Assembly: GCF_029626225.1 (NCBI RefSeq)
Contig: NZ_JARUBP010000001.1
Coordinates: forward strand, 992,001-1,056,000
Source of the DNA: Asanoa sp. WMMD1127
Lineage (GTDB): Bacteria > Actinomycetota > Actinomycetes > Mycobacteriales > Micromonosporaceae
Length of the DNA stretch: 64,000 nt
Reading direction: 5' to 3'
Part shown: positions 1 through 10,270 of the stretch, piece after piece
How the letters are laid out: every line of letters begins with the position of its first letter
How positions within the stretch are numbered: position 1 is the stretch's first letter
Translations under genes and position numbers: made by a program
Notes under the pieces: model-generated
The model's input: the letters and a program-made list of their open reading frames with translations, nothing else
The model's database searches: none
Told to the model about the DNA's origin: nothing

Positions 1-39
1 GCTGGGACGAGCTTGTTCAGTTTTGGTGCCGCCCGGGAC

Positions 40-153
40 TCAGCCCTGGCGCTGCTTGTGGCGCGGGTCGGTGCAGATCACCATGACCCGGCCGTGCCGG
101 CGGATGACCCGGCACTTGTTGCAGATTCGCTTGACGCTCGGCTTGACCTTCAC
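40..153 (-). CDS. rpmJ: 50S ribosomal protein bL36
   Basis: A 37-residue protein of the large subunit with a GTG start. It reads [14 protein letters not shown] and ends HKQRQG. C11, C14, C27 and H32 form the CxxC...C....H zinc ribbon of the C+ type of bL36. It lies 93 bases downstream of infA on the same strand, the usual infA-rpmJ-rpsM order; rpsM would lie beyond the left edge of the window. It is too short for many gene finders, but length and zinc ligands are exactly as expected. Confidence 0.95.
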   Translation of the reverse strand: MKVKPSVKRICNKCRVIRRHGRVMVICTDPRHKQRQG

Positions 154-246
154 GGTTTGCCTTTACTTCCCATCAACGCCCGGCGGCGCCGCACTGGCAT
201 GCCGGACCGTCGTAACGGACGGGGACTGGAGTCCCGCCGTCAGGTG

Positions 247-468
247 TCACTTGTAGCGGTAGACGATGCGCCCACGGGTCAGGTCATATGGCGAGAGCTC
301 CACCACGACCCGATCCTCGGGCAGGATGCGGATGTAGTGCTGCCGCATCTTGCCGCTGATGTGAGCCAAAACCTTGTGGCCGTTGGCGAGCTCAACCCTG
401 AACATGGCGTTCGGCAATGGCTCGATGACCCGGCCTTCGATCTCGATGGCCCCGTCTTTTTTCGGCAT
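247..468 (-). CDS. infA: Translation initiation factor IF-1
   Basis: IF-1 binds the 30S A site during initiation. The 73-residue product ([12 protein letters not shown]...) is a single S1-like OB fold of full family length, with the typical [19 protein letters not shown] core and a C-terminal GRIVYRYK. It begins a new transcription unit: the neighbour on the right (DUF1707) ends 180 bases away and a promoter-like pair lies in that gap. rpmJ follows on the same strand. Confidence 0.97.
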   Translation of the reverse strand: MPKKDGAIEIEGRVIEPLPNAMFRVELANGHKVLAHISGKMRQHYIRILPEDRVVVELSPYDLTRGRIVYRYK

Positions 469-611
469 GTCCTCCGCTGTCCTGACGTCGGTGTTCCGGA
501 TCGGTGCACAGAATCTCCCGAGCGAGGGATCACTCAGGCCAGCCGCGGGCCCTGTCGACCGCCGAAGCGCGTGGCGGGCATGACAGAGCGGACGCTGTGC
601 GCCGACAGGTA

Positions 612-641
612 ATACTACGCGGGGGTAAGCATCGACGCCAA
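612..641 (-). promoter_or_regulatory. Putative infA promoter
   Basis: On the minus strand a -35-like TTGGCG (636-641) is followed after 18 bases by a -10-like TAGTAT (612-617). This would start transcription near 605 and give infA a leader of about 140 bases. The match is reasonable for a vegetative sigma factor but has no experimental support. Confidence 0.45.
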
Positions 642-648
642 ACCGGCG

Positions 649-1179
649 TCAGTCCTCGTCGCCCTCGGCGTCTTCCTTGGCCCGTTTGCGCTGCTGCTCG
701 CGGGCCTTCTCGGCCGCCCACTTCTGGGGTTCGCCGCTGGCCAGGCCGCCGATCGTGGAGACCAGCAGGACGGCGCCCCACGGCCCGGCAACCCAGGCGG
801 GCCAGAAATAGAGCCACTCCGCGGTCATCAGGCAGATGACCGCCCAGATCGCCACGACGATCGCGACCGTGGCGAAATAGCCGTCCCAGGTGTGCGCCAG
901 CCAGCGGGCGGTGGCGTTGGGGAACCGGCCGTCCGGCCCGGCCACGAGACCGTCGTTGCCGCTGGGCACCATGAGCTGCGCGCCGGCGGTGGGTGGCACG
1001 GTGTCCGGGAGGTCGTCGAGGAGCCCGTCGAGATCGCCGAAGGTCTTGGCCGCGTAGGTCCGCTGCACCCGCTCGTCGTATTCGTGCAGGTCGAGGCGCC
1101 CGAGTTCGAGGGCTGTCCGCAGCTGCTCGGCCACGTGCTGCCGTTCCGCGTCACCCGCCCGCATCTGGCGCCGGTCCAT
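649..1179 (-). CDS. DUF1707 / 2TM domain membrane protein
   Basis: A 176-residue protein. Residues about 5-58 match the actinobacterial DUF1707 (SHOCT-like) domain, with the pattern MRAGDAERQHVAEQLRTA and a LDLHEYDERV core. About residues 88-150 form two transmembrane segments as in the 2TM domain. The tail is highly charged (KRAKEDAEGDED). DUF1707 proteins are common in actinomycetes and their role is mostly unknown. It is divergent from the methyltransferase at 1221, with 41 bases between starts. Confidence 0.85.
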   Translation of the reverse strand: MDRRQMRAGDAERQHVAEQLRTALELGRLDLHEYDERVQRTYAAKTFGDLDGLLDDLPDTVPPTAGAQLMVPSGNDGLVAGPDGRFPNATARWLAHTWDGYFATVAIVVAIWAVICLMTAEWLYFWPAWVAGPWGAVLLVSTIGGLASGEPQKWAAEKAREQQRKRAKEDAEGDED

Positions 1180-1220
1180 AGTTCGAGGATGCCATCAGCG
1201 GGCCGCTAACGTGCGGGCAC

Positions 1221-1997
1221 ATGAATGTCTCCGCGAATTACGAAACAGACCAGAACCTCCGGACCCGGCAGGGCATCTGGGCGTACGGTGCCGGCGCCCC
1301 ACTGGTTGATCGGGTGTTGGATCTGGCCGCGGTGGCGGAGACGGCGACCACGGTCGACGTGGGCTGCGGAAACGGCGGTTATCTGGCGCGCCTCCGGCAG
1401 CGCGGGCACCGCGGGTCGCTGCTCGGCGTCGACCTGTCGCCCGGGATGGCGGCCAAGGCCGGGGCGGCGTCCGGCGCGACCACCGCGGTCGCGGACGTTC
1501 AGTTCCTTCCCCTGCGCACCGGCGTCGCCGACCTCACGCTCGCGCCGCACATGCTCTACCACGTCCCTGACATCCCCCTGGCCATCGCCGAGATCCGGCG
1601 CATCACCGCCCCCAGCGGCCGCGCGGTGATCGTCACCAACACCCCCCGGCATGCGTACGAGGTGCACGCGATGTTCGCCGGGGTCACGGCCGATCTTCTG
1701 GGTCGCGCGGCCACCATCGCCTGGGACGGCCCGCGGTTCCGCAGCGACCAGGCCGAGGAGCTGCTGCCCGCCGCGTTCGACGTGGTCGAGCGACACGACC
1801 TCGGCCGGGTGTCCGCGGTGCCGGCGGCGGCCGCGGTCAGCGGCTATGTGGGCAGCCTGCCGCCCGACGCGTTGGGTGTGCCGGCGGACCGGCGGGCCGA
1901 GGTGCTGGCCGAGCTGGAGCGGCGGGTGGCCGCGCACATCGCGGCCCACGGCAGCTTCGAGGTGACCAGCGGAGCGGTCGCTTTCGTCTGCCGGTGA
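1221..1997 (+). CDS. Class I SAM-dependent methyltransferase
   Basis: A 258-residue Rossmann-fold methyltransferase. Motif I is VDVGCGNGG at residues 45-53 and the acidic ribose-binding strand is LLGVDLSPGM at about 71-80. LTLAPHMLYHVPD corresponds to the strand-4 region. The substrate cannot be told from sequence; the layout resembles the UbiE/Methyltransf_11 group of small-molecule enzymes. It converges on map with only two bases between stop codons and shows no operon partner on its strand. Confidence 0.88.
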   Translation: MNVSANYETDQNLRTRQGIWAYGAGAPLVDRVLDLAAVAETATTVDVGCGNGGYLARLRQRGHRGSLLGVDLSPGMAAKAGAASGATTAVADVQFLPLRTGVADLTLAPHMLYHVPDIPLAIAEIRRITAPSGRAVIVTNTPRHAYEVHAMFAGVTADLLGRAATIAWDGPRFRSDQAEELLPAAFDVVERHDLGRVSAVPAAAAVSGYVGSLPPDALGVPADRRAEVLAELERRVAAHIAAHGSFEVTSGAVAFVCR

Positions 1998-1999
1998 GG

Positions 2000-2848
2000 T
2001 CAGGACGGCTGCGGCGCCGTGGCGCGGGCGGTGAGGAGCTCACCGAGCCGCTCGCGGCCGCCGTCGGCCGCGGTCAGCACCCAGACGCCGTCGTCAAGCA
2101 GCGCGATCGAGTGCTCGACGTGGGCGGCCACCGAGTGGTCGCGGGTGATCACGGTCCAGCCGTCGTCGAGCTCCACCGAGCGCGGCGAGCCCATCGTGAT
2201 CATCGGTTCGATGGCGAGGCAGAGGCCCGGGCGTAGTGCGATGCCGCGGCCCGGCCGGCCGTGGTTGAGCACGTGCGGGTCCTGGTGCATCTCGGTGCCG
2301 ATGCCGTGCCCGCCGTAGCCGTCGACGATCCCGTAGCGGCCGCCCGCCTTGACCGCCGTCTCCACGGCGTGGCTGATGTCGGTCAGCCGGCCCCGGCCCG
2401 AGCGGACCCCGCGGGCGGCGGCGGCGATGCCCGCCCACATCGAGTCCTCGGCGACCGCGGCCATCTTCAGCAGGGCCGGGTCGACGTCGCCGACGGGCAC
2501 GGTGATCGCCGAGTCGCCGTGCCAACCGTCGAGGATGGCACCGCAGTCCAGCGAGATCAGGTCGCCGTTCTTGAGGACCTGCTGGGGCGAGGGGATGGCG
2601 TGCACGATCTGCTCGTTGACCGACGAGCAGATCGAGCCGGGGAAGCCGTGGTAGCCCTTGAAGGAGGGGATGCCGCCGGCGTCGCGGATGACGCCCTCGG
2701 CGATCGCGTCGAGGTCGGCGGTGGTCACACCGGGCGCGACGGCGGCGCGCATGGCGGCCAGGGCGTTGGCCACGACCAGACCCGCGCGGCGCATCAGGTC
2801 GATCTGCTCAGGAGTCTTCAGCTGAATGTTCAGCTGGTGTCGGCGCAT
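2000..2848 (-). CDS. map: Methionine aminopeptidase, type I
   Basis: Removes the initiator methionine from nascent proteins. The 282-residue product carries all five metal ligands of the family: the two Asp of LDCGAILDGWHGD, the His of GGHGIGTEMHQD, and the Glu of AIEPMI and of VEHSIAL. ATG at 2848 is taken as the start (MRRHQLNIQLKTPEQ); an in-frame TTG lies one codon upstream. It follows adk and secY on the same strand, the classic secY-adk-map arrangement. Confidence 0.95.
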   Translation of the reverse strand: MRRHQLNIQLKTPEQIDLMRRAGLVVANALAAMRAAVAPGVTTADLDAIAEGVIRDAGGIPSFKGYHGFPGSICSSVNEQIVHAIPSPQQVLKNGDLISLDCGAILDGWHGDSAITVPVGDVDPALLKMAAVAEDSMWAGIAAAARGVRSGRGRLTDISHAVETAVKAGGRYGIVDGYGGHGIGTEMHQDPHVLNHGRPGRGIALRPGLCLAIEPMITMGSPRSVELDDGWTVITRDHSVAAHVEHSIALLDDGVWVLTAADGGRERLGELLTARATAPQPS

Positions 2849-2917
2849 CAATCGAGACTACCTAAGGGTTCGAGGTCCTCAGCCGTCGTGACGCTGCCGC
2901 GTCACGACGCCTTCCGG

Positions 2918-3571
2918 TCAGCCGCCGTAGGACCGAAGTGCGTCGATCGCCCGGACCGTGACGTCTTCGACCGGCCCGGTGGCGTCGATGCCGACCAGCT
3001 TGCCCTGCGCGCCGTAGTAGTCGACCAGCGGCGCCGTCTTCTCGGCGTATTCGACGAGCCGCTTTGCGATCGTCTCGGCCTTGTCGTCGTCGCGCTGGAA
3101 CAGCTCCGAGCCGCAGCGGTCGCAGATGCCCTCGCGGGACGGCGCGTCGAACTCGACGTGCCAGATCTTGCCGCAGCCGCGGCAGGTGCGCCGGCCGGAC
3201 AGCCGCCGGATCACCTCGTCGTCGTCGACCACGAGCTCCATCACGAGGTCGAGCGCCGTGCCCAGGTCGGCCAGCAGCTTGTCGAGCGCGGCCGCCTGGG
3301 GCGTCGTGCGAGGGAAGCCGTCGAGCAGGAAGCCCTCGCCGGCGTCGGGCTCCGCGAGCCGCTCCCGCACCATGTTGATGGTCACCTCGTCGGGGACCAG
3401 CTTGCCGGCGTCCATGTAGCGCTTGGCTTCGACGCCCAGCGGGGTGCCCTGGGAGACGTTGGCGCGGAAGATGTCCCCGGTCGAGATCTTGGGCACGGCG
3501 AGGTGCGCGGCGATGAACTCGGCCTGCGTCCCCTTTCCCGCGCCCGGAGGACCTACGAGAACAATTCGCAC
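2918..3571 (-). CDS. adk: Adenylate kinase
   Basis: Interconverts ATP + AMP and 2 ADP. The 217-residue protein has the P-loop [10 protein letters not shown] at residues 7-16 and the DGFPRT motif of the AMP-binding region. Its long LID domain has four cysteines (CRGC and CDRC), so it is the zinc-binding LID type. The start is GTG at 3571, overlapping the secY stop by one base, which implies translational coupling. Confidence 0.97.
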   Translation of the reverse strand: MRIVLVGPPGAGKGTQAEFIAAHLAVPKISTGDIFRANVSQGTPLGVEAKRYMDAGKLVPDEVTINMVRERLAEPDAGEGFLLDGFPRTTPQAAALDKLLADLGTALDLVMELVVDDDEVIRRLSGRRTCRGCGKIWHVEFDAPSREGICDRCGSELFQRDDDKAETIAKRLVEYAEKTAPLVDYYGAQGKLVGIDATGPVEDVTVRAIDALRSYGG

Positions 3572-4902
3572 TAGCGGAGGAACCCTTCGTAGTTCCGCTG
3601 CATGAGCTGGCTCTCGATCTGCTTCACCGTCTCGAGGCCGACACCGACCATGATCAGCACGGCCGTGCCGCCGAACGGGAAGTTCAGGTACTGCTGGCGG
3701 TCGAGCCAGATGAAGAAGAAGCTCGGCAGGATCGAGATGACACCCAGGTAGATCGCGCCGGGAAGGGTGATCCGGCTCAGGATGTAGTCCAGGTATTCAG
3801 CGGTCGGCTTGCCAGGCCGGATGCCGGGCACGAATCCACCGTACTTCTTCATGTTGTCGGCAACCTCGGTCGGGTTGAACGTGATCGACACGTAGAAGTA
3901 GGTGAAGAAGATGATCAGCAGGAAGTAGAGCGTGATGTAGATGTAGCTGGTCGGGTCGACCAGGTTGTTCTGGATCCACGACTGCCAGTCGTTGAGGTTG
4001 TTGCGGTCGTAGAACTGCAGCAGCAGCGCGGGCAGGTAGAGCAGCGACGACCCGAAGATGACGGGGATGACGCCGGCCTGGTTGACCTTCAGCGGTATGT
4101 AGGTCGAGGTGCCGCCGTACATCCGTCGACCGATCATGCGCTTCGCGTATTGCACCGGGATGCGGCGCTGGGCCTGCTCGATGAAGACCACGAAGAAGAT
4201 GATCAGCAGGACGAGCGCGATCACCAGGAAGAACTTCCACCAGCCCTGGCTGATCTTGATCTGCCAGCCTTCGCTGGGGAGGCGGGCCACGATCGAGGTG
4301 AAGATCAGGACCGACATGCCGTTGCCGACGCCGCGGTCGGTGATCAGCTCGCCCAGCCACATGACGACGCCGGTGCCGGCGGTCATGGTGATCACGAGCG
4401 CGACCAGGGTGACCCAGGTCGGCAGGCCGGTGCCGTCCGGCACGATCGGGAACTGGTCGCACATGTTGTTGAACAGCTGGCCCGACCGGGCCAGGGCGAC
4501 GAACGCCGACGCCTGCAGGACACCGAGGCCCAGGGTCAGGTAGCGGGTGTACTGCGTGATCTTGGCTTGGCCGGCCTGACCCTCCTTGCGAAGCTGCTCG
4601 AGTCGCGGGATCACGACCGTCAGCAGCTGCAGGATGATCGACGCTGTGATGTAGGGCATGATGCCCAGCGCGAAGACCGACAGCGACAGCAGTGCGCCAC
4701 CGGAGAACAGGTTCAGCAGGTTGAAGACGCCACCCGCGTTGTTCGTCGCCATGAGATCCATGCACTTCTGCACGTTTCCGTAGGAAACGCCCGGGCTGGG
4801 CAGCGTGGCGCCCAGCCGGTAGACCGCGATGATGCCGAGTGTGAACAACAGTTTCTTACGCAGGTCAGGCGTGCGGAACGCACTGAGAAATGCGGAGAGC
4901 AA
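3571..4902 (-). CDS. secY: Preprotein translocase channel subunit SecY
   Basis: Core pore of the SecYEG translocon in the cytoplasmic membrane, 443 residues with ten hydrophobic spans. It starts [15 protein letters not shown]-like and ends [14 protein letters not shown]. The start is TTG (4900-4902), preceded by AGGAGG six bases upstream. A strong terminator hairpin separates it from rplO, so secY-adk-map probably has its own promoter in the 176 bases between that hairpin and the start, although I could not identify a convincing -35/-10 pair there. Confidence 0.97.
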   Translation of the reverse strand: MLSAFLSAFRTPDLRKKLLFTLGIIAVYRLGATLPSPGVSYGNVQKCMDLMATNNAGGVFNLLNLFSGGALLSLSVFALGIMPYITASIILQLLTVVIPRLEQLRKEGQAGQAKITQYTRYLTLGLGVLQASAFVALARSGQLFNNMCDQFPIVPDGTGLPTWVTLVALVITMTAGTGVVMWLGELITDRGVGNGMSVLIFTSIVARLPSEGWQIKISQGWWKFFLVIALVLLIIFFVVFIEQAQRRIPVQYAKRMIGRRMYGGTSTYIPLKVNQAGVIPVIFGSSLLYLPALLLQFYDRNNLNDWQSWIQNNLVDPTSYIYITLYFLLIIFFTYFYVSITFNPTEVADNMKKYGGFVPGIRPGKPTAEYLDYILSRITLPGAIYLGVISILPSFFFIWLDRQQYLNFPFGGTAVLIMVGVGLETVKQIESQLMQRNYEGFLR

Positions 4903-5078
4903 CGTCTTCCTCCTGCGCGAACGGACCGCCGGGGTCGTGGCGGCCGGGGTGGCTGTCGGTAGTGGCCCGACACCCTTTCGGGAACGGACTCTAACTTATC
5001 TGGCTCTGCTCGCGACCGGCTGGCCGCACCCATCCATCGGGAACGATATCTGTCCGGATCGCTCCGGATCAACGCCGG

Positions 5079-5124
5079 AGGGGCGCGGCTCCCAACGGTC
5101 CCTGACCATTGGAGCCGCGCCCCT
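5079..5124 (-). terminator. Terminator after rplO
   Basis: A perfect 14-bp stem, AGGGGCGCGGCTCC at 5079-5092 and its complement at 5111-5124, with an 18-base loop. It begins eight bases downstream of the rplO stop on the minus strand. There is no long U tract, as is usual for actinomycete terminators. It marks the end of the spc ribosomal series before secY. Confidence 0.8.
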
Positions 5125-5131
5125 GCCCGCG

Positions 5132-5575
5132 CTACAGCTCGGTGGTGGCGCCGCCCGCGGCGGCGATCTTCTCCTTCGCCGACGCGCTGAACGCGTGGGC
5201 GGAAACACGGAGTGATACGCCACCCAGGTCGCCGCTGCCGAGCACCTTGACCGGCTGGCCCTTGCGCGCGGCGCCCGCGTCGACGAGCTCGGCCGGGCCG
5301 ATCTCGCCGCCGTTCGGGAACAGCTGGGCCAGCTTGTCCAGGTTGACGACCTGGAAGACGACCTTGTTCTGGTTGCGGAAGCCCTTCATCTTCGGCAGCC
5401 GCATGTGGATGGGCATCTGCCCACCCTCGAACGACGCCGGGACGTTCTTGCGGGCCTTGGAGCCCTTGGTGCCGCGACCAGCGGTCTTGCCCTTGGAGCC
5501 CTCACCGCGACCCACGCGGGTCTTCTCGGTCTTGGCGCCGGGGGCCGGACGCAGGTGGTGAACCTTGATGGTCAT
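5132..5575 (-). CDS. rplO: 50S ribosomal protein uL15
   Basis: A 147-residue large-subunit protein of normal length. The basic N-terminus contains [21 protein letters not shown], the signature region of uL15 that threads into 23S rRNA. The ATG overlaps the rpmD stop by one base (TAATG), so the two are probably coupled. It is the last gene before the terminator ahead of secY. Confidence 0.97.
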   Translation of the reverse strand: MTIKVHHLRPAPGAKTEKTRVGRGEGSKGKTAGRGTKGSKARKNVPASFEGGQMPIHMRLPKMKGFRNQNKVVFQVVNLDKLAQLFPNGGEIGPAELVDAGAARKGQPVKVLGSGDLGGVSLRVSAHAFSASAKEKIAAAGGATTEL

Positions 5576-5757
5576 TACTCGACCTCCTCGACCTTCACGA
5601 GGTGGTTGACGGTGAAGATCATGCCGCGAATCTCGGGCCGATCCTCCTTGACCACCACGTCGTTGATCCGCTTCAGGCCGAGCGACCGCAGCGACTCGCG
5701 CTGGTTGTGCTTCGACCCGATCTCGGACCGGACCTGGGTGACCTTGAGACGAGCCAT
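5575..5757 (-). CDS. rpmD: 50S ribosomal protein uL30
   Basis: A 60-residue protein starting [20 protein letters not shown] and ending [10 protein letters not shown]. It overlaps rpsE (TGATG) upstream and rplO (TAATG) downstream by one base each, so the three genes form a coupled run. Length and the SLGLKRIND core fit uL30. Confidence 0.95.
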   Translation of the reverse strand: MARLKVTQVRSEIGSKHNQRESLRSLGLKRINDVVVKEDRPEIRGMIFTVNHLVKVEEVE

Positions 5758-6371
5758 CACGCAGTCACCCCAGCCCGGCTGGCCAGCATCGCGGCCGGCG
5801 CGACGTCTTCGACCGGGAGGCCACGACGGGTCGCGACCGCCTCGGGCGACTCGAGCGCCTTCAGGGCCGCCACGGTCGCGTGCACGATGTTGATCGGGTT
5901 CGACGAGCCGAGGCTCTTGGAGAGCACGTCGTGGATGCCCGCGCACTCCAGCACGGCGCGGACCGGCCCACCGGCGATGACGCCCGTACCGGCCGAGGCC
6001 GGCTTGAGCAGCACCACGCCCGCGGCGTCCTCGCCCTGCACCGGGTGCGGGATCGACTGGGCGATCCGCGGCACCTTGAAGAAGTGCTTCTTGGCCTCCT
6101 CGACACCCTTGGCGATCGCCGCGGGCACCTCCTTGGCCTTGCCGTACCCGACGCCGACCGTGCCGTCGCCGTCGCCGACGATCACGAGGGCGGTGAAGCT
6201 GAAGCGCCGACCACCCTTGACGACCTTGGCAACACGGTTGATCGCGACGACCCGCTCGAGGTGCGGGGTCTTCTCGACGGGCGCGTTTCCGCGGCCGCCC
6301 TCACGGCGGTTGTCGCGGCGACCACCCTCGTTGCCACCGGACCCGCCGCCACGGCGCTGTTGACCTGGCAT
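5757..6371 (-). CDS. rpsE: 30S ribosomal protein uS5
   Basis: A 204-residue small-subunit protein involved in decoding accuracy. The start chosen is ATG at 6371 ([10 protein letters not shown]), because the first 30 residues form the Gly/Arg-rich extension common in actinobacteria; the ORF can be read further upstream without a likely start. The core has [19 protein letters not shown] and the [19 protein letters not shown] region. It overlaps rpmD by one base. Confidence 0.96.
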   Translation of the reverse strand: MPGQQRRGGGSGGNEGGRRDNRREGGRGNAPVEKTPHLERVVAINRVAKVVKGGRRFSFTALVIVGDGDGTVGVGYGKAKEVPAAIAKGVEEAKKHFFKVPRIAQSIPHPVQGEDAAGVVLLKPASAGTGVIAGGPVRAVLECAGIHDVLSKSLGSSNPINIVHATVAALKALESPEAVATRRGLPVEDVAPAAMLASRAGVTA

Positions 6372-6402
6372 CAGCAGCCTTCCTTTCTCAGATGTGACGG
6401 GG

Positions 6403-6792
6403 TCAGAACTCGAGCCCGGCTTCGCGCGCGGCGTCGGCCAGCGCGGCGATGCGACCCGCGTACTTGCTGCCACCGCGGTCGAAGACGACCTTCGACACAC
6501 CGGCGGCCTTGGCCCGCTCGGCGAGGAGCGCGCCGACCTTGCCGGCCAGGGCGCTCTTGTCGCCGTCGGTGCCCCGGATCGAGGCGTCCAGGGTCGACGC
6601 CGACGCCAGGGTGTGGCCCTTGGCGTCGTCGACGATCTGCGCGGTGATGTTCCGCAGCGAGCGGGTGACGACCAGGCGCGGACGCTCGGCCGAACCCACC
6701 AGGTGCTTGCGGACCCGGAAGTGCCGACGCGCCCGGCCCACGGCCCGCTTCGCGGCGACGCCGCGACGGCGCTTGAGTAGCGTGGCGGTCAC
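6403..6792 (-). CDS. rplR: 50S ribosomal protein uL18
   Basis: A 129-residue protein that binds 5S rRNA. It has the characteristic [20 protein letters not shown] strand and the C-terminal [20 protein letters not shown] helix region. The N-terminus is strongly basic. It overlaps rplF by four bases (ATGA) and is followed by rpsE after 31 bases. Confidence 0.96.
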   Translation of the reverse strand: MTATLLKRRRGVAAKRAVGRARRHFRVRKHLVGSAERPRLVVTRSLRNITAQIVDDAKGHTLASASTLDASIRGTDGDKSALAGKVGALLAERAKAAGVSKVVFDRGGSKYAGRIAALADAAREAGLEF

Positions 6793-7328
6793 TTCTTACC
6801 TGCCTTTCCGGCCTTGCGGCGGATGACCTCGCCCTGGTACTTGACGCCCTTGCCCTTGTAGGGCTCCGGCGGGCGGATCTTCCGGATGTTGGCGGCCACT
6901 TCACCGACCTGCTGCTTGTCGATGCCGGCGATGTGGAACAGCGTGGGCCGCTCCACGGTGAAGGTGATGCCCTCCGGCGCCGGGACGAGAACCGGGTGCG
7001 AGAACCCGAGCGCGAACTCGAGGTCCTTGCCCTTGGCCGTGACCCGGTAACCGGTGCCCGCGATCTCCAGGGTCTTGCGGTAACCGTCGGTCACCCCGAC
7101 CACCATGTTCGCGACCAGCGTACGGGAGAGACCGTGCAGCTCCTTGGCCTTGCGCTCGTCGTTCGGGCGCTTGACCACGAGCTCGTTCTCGGCGCGCTCG
7201 ATGGTGATCGGCTCGGCCAGCGTGTGGCTGAGCTCACCCTTCGGGCCCTTCACCTTGACGGTCTGGCCGTTGATGGTGATGTCGACGCCGGACGGAACCG
7301 GGATCGACTTGCGTCCAATTCGCGACAT
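6789..7328 (-). CDS. rplF: 50S ribosomal protein uL6
   Basis: A 179-residue protein with two related alpha/beta domains near the sarcin-ricin loop. It starts [17 protein letters not shown] and ends with the basic [10 protein letters not shown]. The [15 protein letters not shown] motif near the C-terminus is the family signature. It overlaps rplR by four bases and follows rpsH after 15 bases. Confidence 0.97.
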   Translation of the reverse strand: MSRIGRKSIPVPSGVDITINGQTVKVKGPKGELSHTLAEPITIERAENELVVKRPNDERKAKELHGLSRTLVANMVVGVTDGYRKTLEIAGTGYRVTAKGKDLEFALGFSHPVLVPAPEGITFTVERPTLFHIAGIDKQQVGEVAANIRKIRPPEPYKGKGVKYQGEVIRRKAGKAGKK

Positions 7329-7343
7329 TTCAGTTCTCCCCGG

Positions 7344-7751
7344 TTACCAGACGAAGGCGAGGACTTCCCCGCCAACGCTCCGCTTGCGGGCCTGCCGGTC
7401 GGTCAGCAGTCCCTGGGACGTCGAAATGATCGCCACGCCCAGACCGCCGAGCACCCGCGGGAGCCCGTCCGACTTGGCGTAGACCCGCAGACCGGGCTTG
7501 GACACGCGCTTGATCCCGGCCAGGCTCCGCTCGCGGTTCTGGCCGTACTTCAGCTCGACAATCAGACGCTTGCCGACGACACCCTCGGTGGGATCCTCGA
7601 CCGACCAGGTGGCGATGTAGCCCTCGCTCTTGAGGACCTCGGCGATGTTCGCCTTGATCTTCGAGTAGGGCATCGTCACCCGGTCGTGGTACGCCTGGTT
7701 GGCGTTGCGCAGACGGGTCAGCATGTCTGCGATCGGGTCGGTCATCGTCAT
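7344..7751 (-). CDS. rpsH: 30S ribosomal protein uS8
   Basis: A 135-residue 16S rRNA-binding protein, starting [17 protein letters not shown]. The C-terminal [20 protein letters not shown] region is the uS8 signature. A second ATG two codons in (MTDPIAD) is an alternative start. In enterobacteria S8 autoregulates the spc operon; whether that holds here cannot be seen from sequence. Confidence 0.96.
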   Translation of the reverse strand: MTMTDPIADMLTRLRNANQAYHDRVTMPYSKIKANIAEVLKSEGYIATWSVEDPTEGVVGKRLIVELKYGQNRERSLAGIKRVSKPGLRVYAKSDGLPRVLGGLGVAIISTSQGLLTDRQARKRSVGGEVLAFVW

Positions 7752-7824
7752 GAGTTCTCGTCAACCTTTCTCGCCGTGGTTCCCCGCCAAGGGCCTGCGG
7801 CGAAGCGGCATTTCGGGTGGTGAG

Positions 7825-8010
7825 TTACCACGAGGCCTTCGACACACCGGGCAGCTCACCGCGGTGAGCCATCTCCCGGATGCAGACGCGGCAGAGGCCG
7901 AACTTGCGGTAGACCGCCTTGGGACGCCCGCAGCGCTGGCAACGGGTGTACGCGCGGACCGCGAACTTCGGCTTCGCGGCGGCCTTGAGGATCAGCGCCT
8001 TCTTAGCCAT
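7825..8010 (-). CDS. rpsN: 30S ribosomal protein uS14, zinc type
   Basis: A 61-residue uS14 of the short zinc-binding (type Z) form, with C24, C27, C40 and C43 as CxxC pairs around [12 protein letters not shown]. It lies four bases after the rplE stop and 73 bases before rpsH. The zinc-free paralogue used under zinc limitation in many actinomycetes is not in this window. Confidence 0.96.
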   Translation of the reverse strand: MAKKALILKAAAKPKFAVRAYTRCQRCGRPKAVYRKFGLCRVCIREMAHRGELPGVSKASW

Positions 8011-8013
8011 GTG

Positions 8014-8580
8014 TCAGTTCTCCTTGAACGGGAAGCCCAGGAGCTTCAGCAGCGCCCGGCCCTCGTCGTCGGTCTTCGCGGTCGTGACCACCGTGATGTC
8101 CATGCCCCGCACGCGGTCGATCCGGTCCTGGTCGATCTCGTGGAACACCGACTGCTCGGTCAGCCCGAACGTGTAGTTGCCGTTGCCGTCGAGCTTGCGG
8201 GCGTCGAGGCCACGGAAGTCGCGGATACGCGGGAGGGCGATCGACAGCAGCCGGTCGAGGAACTCCCACATCCGGTCGCCGCGCAGCGTCACCTTCGCGC
8301 CGATCGGCATGCCCTCCCGCAGCTTGAACTGCGCGATGGACTTGGTCGCCCGGCGGACCTGCGGCTTCTGGCCGGTGATGGTGGCCAGGTCGCGGACCGC
8401 GCCGTCGATCAGCTTCGCGTCCCGGGCCGCCTCGCCGACGCCCATGTTGACGACGATCTTGACCAGGCCCGGGGTCTGCATCGGGTTGGCGTACTCGAAC
8501 TGCTCGCGCAGCTGCCGCACGACCTCTTCGCGGTAGCGCTGCTTGAGACGCGGCAGCGTCTTCTCAGCTGTCGTGGTCAT
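8014..8580 (-). CDS. rplE: 50S ribosomal protein uL5
   Basis: A 188-residue protein that contacts 5S rRNA and P-site tRNA. Recognisable stretches are [18 protein letters not shown] near the N-terminus and PLTE-like [20 protein letters not shown] near the C-terminus. Its ATG overlaps the rplX stop by one base. Confidence 0.97.
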   Translation of the reverse strand: MTTTAEKTLPRLKQRYREEVVRQLREQFEYANPMQTPGLVKIVVNMGVGEAARDAKLIDGAVRDLATITGQKPQVRRATKSIAQFKLREGMPIGAKVTLRGDRMWEFLDRLLSIALPRIRDFRGLDARKLDGNGNYTFGLTEQSVFHEIDQDRIDRVRGMDITVVTTAKTDDEGRALLKLLGFPFKEN

Positions 8581-8894
8581 CAGAGTTCCTTACCGGTCGT
8601 CCGTGCGATGCGCACCTTGACGCCGTTCTCGTCGATGCGGTAGCCGACGCGGGTCGGCTTGCCGTCGGAGTCCAGCACCATGACGTTCGAGACGTCGATG
8701 GGGGCCTCCTGCGTGACGATGCCGCCGGTCTTCGCTCCGCGCTGCGTCGTCTGGATGCGCTGGTGCTTCTTCACCCGGTTGACGCCCTCGACAATGACCT
8801 TGTCCTGGCGCGGCATGGCCTGGATGACCTTGCCCTTGGCGCCCTTGTCCTTGCCGGCGATGACGACGACCGTGTCGCCCTTCTTCACCTTCAT
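8580..8894 (-). CDS. rplX: 50S ribosomal protein uL24
   Basis: A 104-residue assembly initiator with an N-terminal KOW motif ([20 protein letters not shown]) and the [14 protein letters not shown] segment. It sits between rplN (two-base gap) and rplE (one-base overlap). Confidence 0.97.
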   Translation of the reverse strand: MKVKKGDTVVVIAGKDKGAKGKVIQAMPRQDKVIVEGVNRVKKHQRIQTTQRGAKTGGIVTQEAPIDVSNVMVLDSDGKPTRVGYRIDENGVKVRIARTTGKEL

Positions 8895-8896
8895 GG

Positions 8897-9265
8897 TCAG
8901 AGCACCTCCGGTGCCAACGAAATGATCTTCATGAAACGCTTGTCCCGGAGCTCCCGGCCGACCGGGCCGAAGATACGGGTGCCGCGCGGGTCACCGCCAT
9001 CCTTGATGATCACGGCGGCGTTCTCGTCGAAGCGGATGTACGAGCCGTCGGGGCGCCGCTTCTCCTTCGCGGTGCGAACGACGACCGCCTTGACGACGTC
9101 GCCCTTCTTCACACCGGCGCCGGGGATGGCGTCCTTGACGGTGGCGACGATGACGTCACCGATGCCCGCGTAGCGCCGACCCGAGCCGCCGAGCACCCGG
9201 ATGCACAGGATCTCCCGCGCACCCGTGTTGTCGGCGACACGCAGTCGCGACTCCTGCTGAATCAC
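8897..9265 (-). CDS. rplN: 50S ribosomal protein uL14
   Basis: A 122-residue beta-barrel protein, starting [20 protein letters not shown]. The [21 protein letters not shown]-terminus is the family signature. A 63-base gap separates it from rpsQ, larger than most gaps in this run, but I see no clear promoter there. Confidence 0.97.
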   Translation of the reverse strand: MIQQESRLRVADNTGAREILCIRVLGGSGRRYAGIGDVIVATVKDAIPGAGVKKGDVVKAVVVRTAKEKRRPDGSYIRFDENAAVIIKDGGDPRGTRIFGPVGRELRDKRFMKIISLAPEVL

Positions 9266-9328
9266 GTCTATCTCCTCTGTCTGCCAGTCCTCCGGAGAAC
9301 CGGAGCTTGGAAGAACCGGTCGGCTTAC

Positions 9329-9610
9329 TTACTTCGCGCGCTCGAGGATCTCCACGACGCGCCAGCGCTTGGTGGCGGACAGCGGACGGGTCTCCATGAT
9401 CAGGACCCGGTCGCCGATGCCACACGAGTTCTGCTCGTCGTGGACCTTGAGCTTGCTCGTACGCCGCATGACCTTGCCGTAGAGCGGGTGCTTGACCCGG
9501 TCCTCGACCTCGACCACGACGGTCTTGTCCATCTTGTCGCTGACCACGAGGCCCTCACGGGTCTTGCGGCGCGCCCGCTCGGGAGCGGCGGTGGTGTTCT
9601 CAGTCATCAC
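9329..9610 (-). CDS. rpsQ: 30S ribosomal protein uS17
   Basis: A 93-residue OB-fold protein. The signature is [20 protein letters not shown] with the later [20 protein letters not shown]. It overlaps rpmC by four bases (ATGA), so rpmC-rpsQ translation is coupled. Confidence 0.96.
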   Translation of the reverse strand: MMTENTTAAPERARRKTREGLVVSDKMDKTVVVEVEDRVKHPLYGKVMRRTSKLKVHDEQNSCGIGDRVLIMETRPLSATKRWRVVEILERAK

Positions 9611-9840
9611 GCAGTCACCTCAGTCGGCGCGGCCGAGAGCCCCAGCTCACGCTCACGCATGATCGTGTAGATCCGGGCGATCTCCCGACGGATGACCTGC
9701 AGCCGGCGGTTGTTGTCCAGCTGGCCGGTGGCCGATTGCACGCGGAGGTTGAACAGCTCCGCCTTGGCCTCCCGCAGCAGCGAGATCAGCTCCTCTTCGG
9801 GGAGCTCACGCAGCTCGGAGGCCTTGGTGCCCGCTGCCAT
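9607..9840 (-). CDS. rpmC: 50S ribosomal protein uL29
   Basis: A 77-residue two-helix protein at the polypeptide exit site. Signature: [20 protein letters not shown] and [15 protein letters not shown]. It overlaps rpsQ by four bases and abuts the rplP stop at one base. Confidence 0.95.
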   Translation of the reverse strand: MAAGTKASELRELPEEELISLLREAKAELFNLRVQSATGQLDNNRRLQVIRREIARIYTIMRERELGLSAAPTEVTA

Positions 9841-10265
9841 CAGGATTCACCCACTTCGCGCGTCACGATGCGGCACTTCATCGGAAGCTTGTGGATCGCG
9901 CGACGCATCGCCTCTCGCGCGATCTGCTCGTTGGGGAAGGACATCTCGAAGAGCACCCGACCCGGCTTGACGTTGGCCACCCACCACTCGGGCGAGCCCT
10001 TGCCGGAACCCATCCGGGTTTCGGCGGGCTTCTTGGTCAGCGCCTGGTCCGGGAACACCGTGATCCAGACCTTGCCACCACGCTTGATGTGTCGGGTCAT
10101 CGCGATACGCGCCGACTCGATCTGACGGTTGGTGACGTAGGCCGGCTCCAGCGCCTGGATTCCGAACTCGCCGAAGACCACCCGGTTGCCGCCCTTGGAC
10201 GCGCCGTGGCGGTCCGGGTGGTGCGGCTTGCGGAAGCCCTTCGGGGGCTTACGCGGCATCAGCAT
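9840..10265 (-). CDS. rplP: 50S ribosomal protein uL16
   Basis: A 141-residue protein at the tRNA-binding site of the large subunit. It carries [20 protein letters not shown] and [19 protein letters not shown]. The start at 10265 ([11 protein letters not shown]) is supported by an AGGAGG inside the end of rpsC, ten bases upstream. Length is typical. Confidence 0.97.
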   Translation of the reverse strand: MLMPRKPPKGFRKPHHPDRHGASKGGNRVVFGEFGIQALEPAYVTNRQIESARIAMTRHIKRGGKVWITVFPDQALTKKPAETRMGSGKGSPEWWVANVKPGRVLFEMSFPNEQIAREAMRRAIHKLPMKCRIVTREVGES

Positions 10266-10270
10266 CGAAA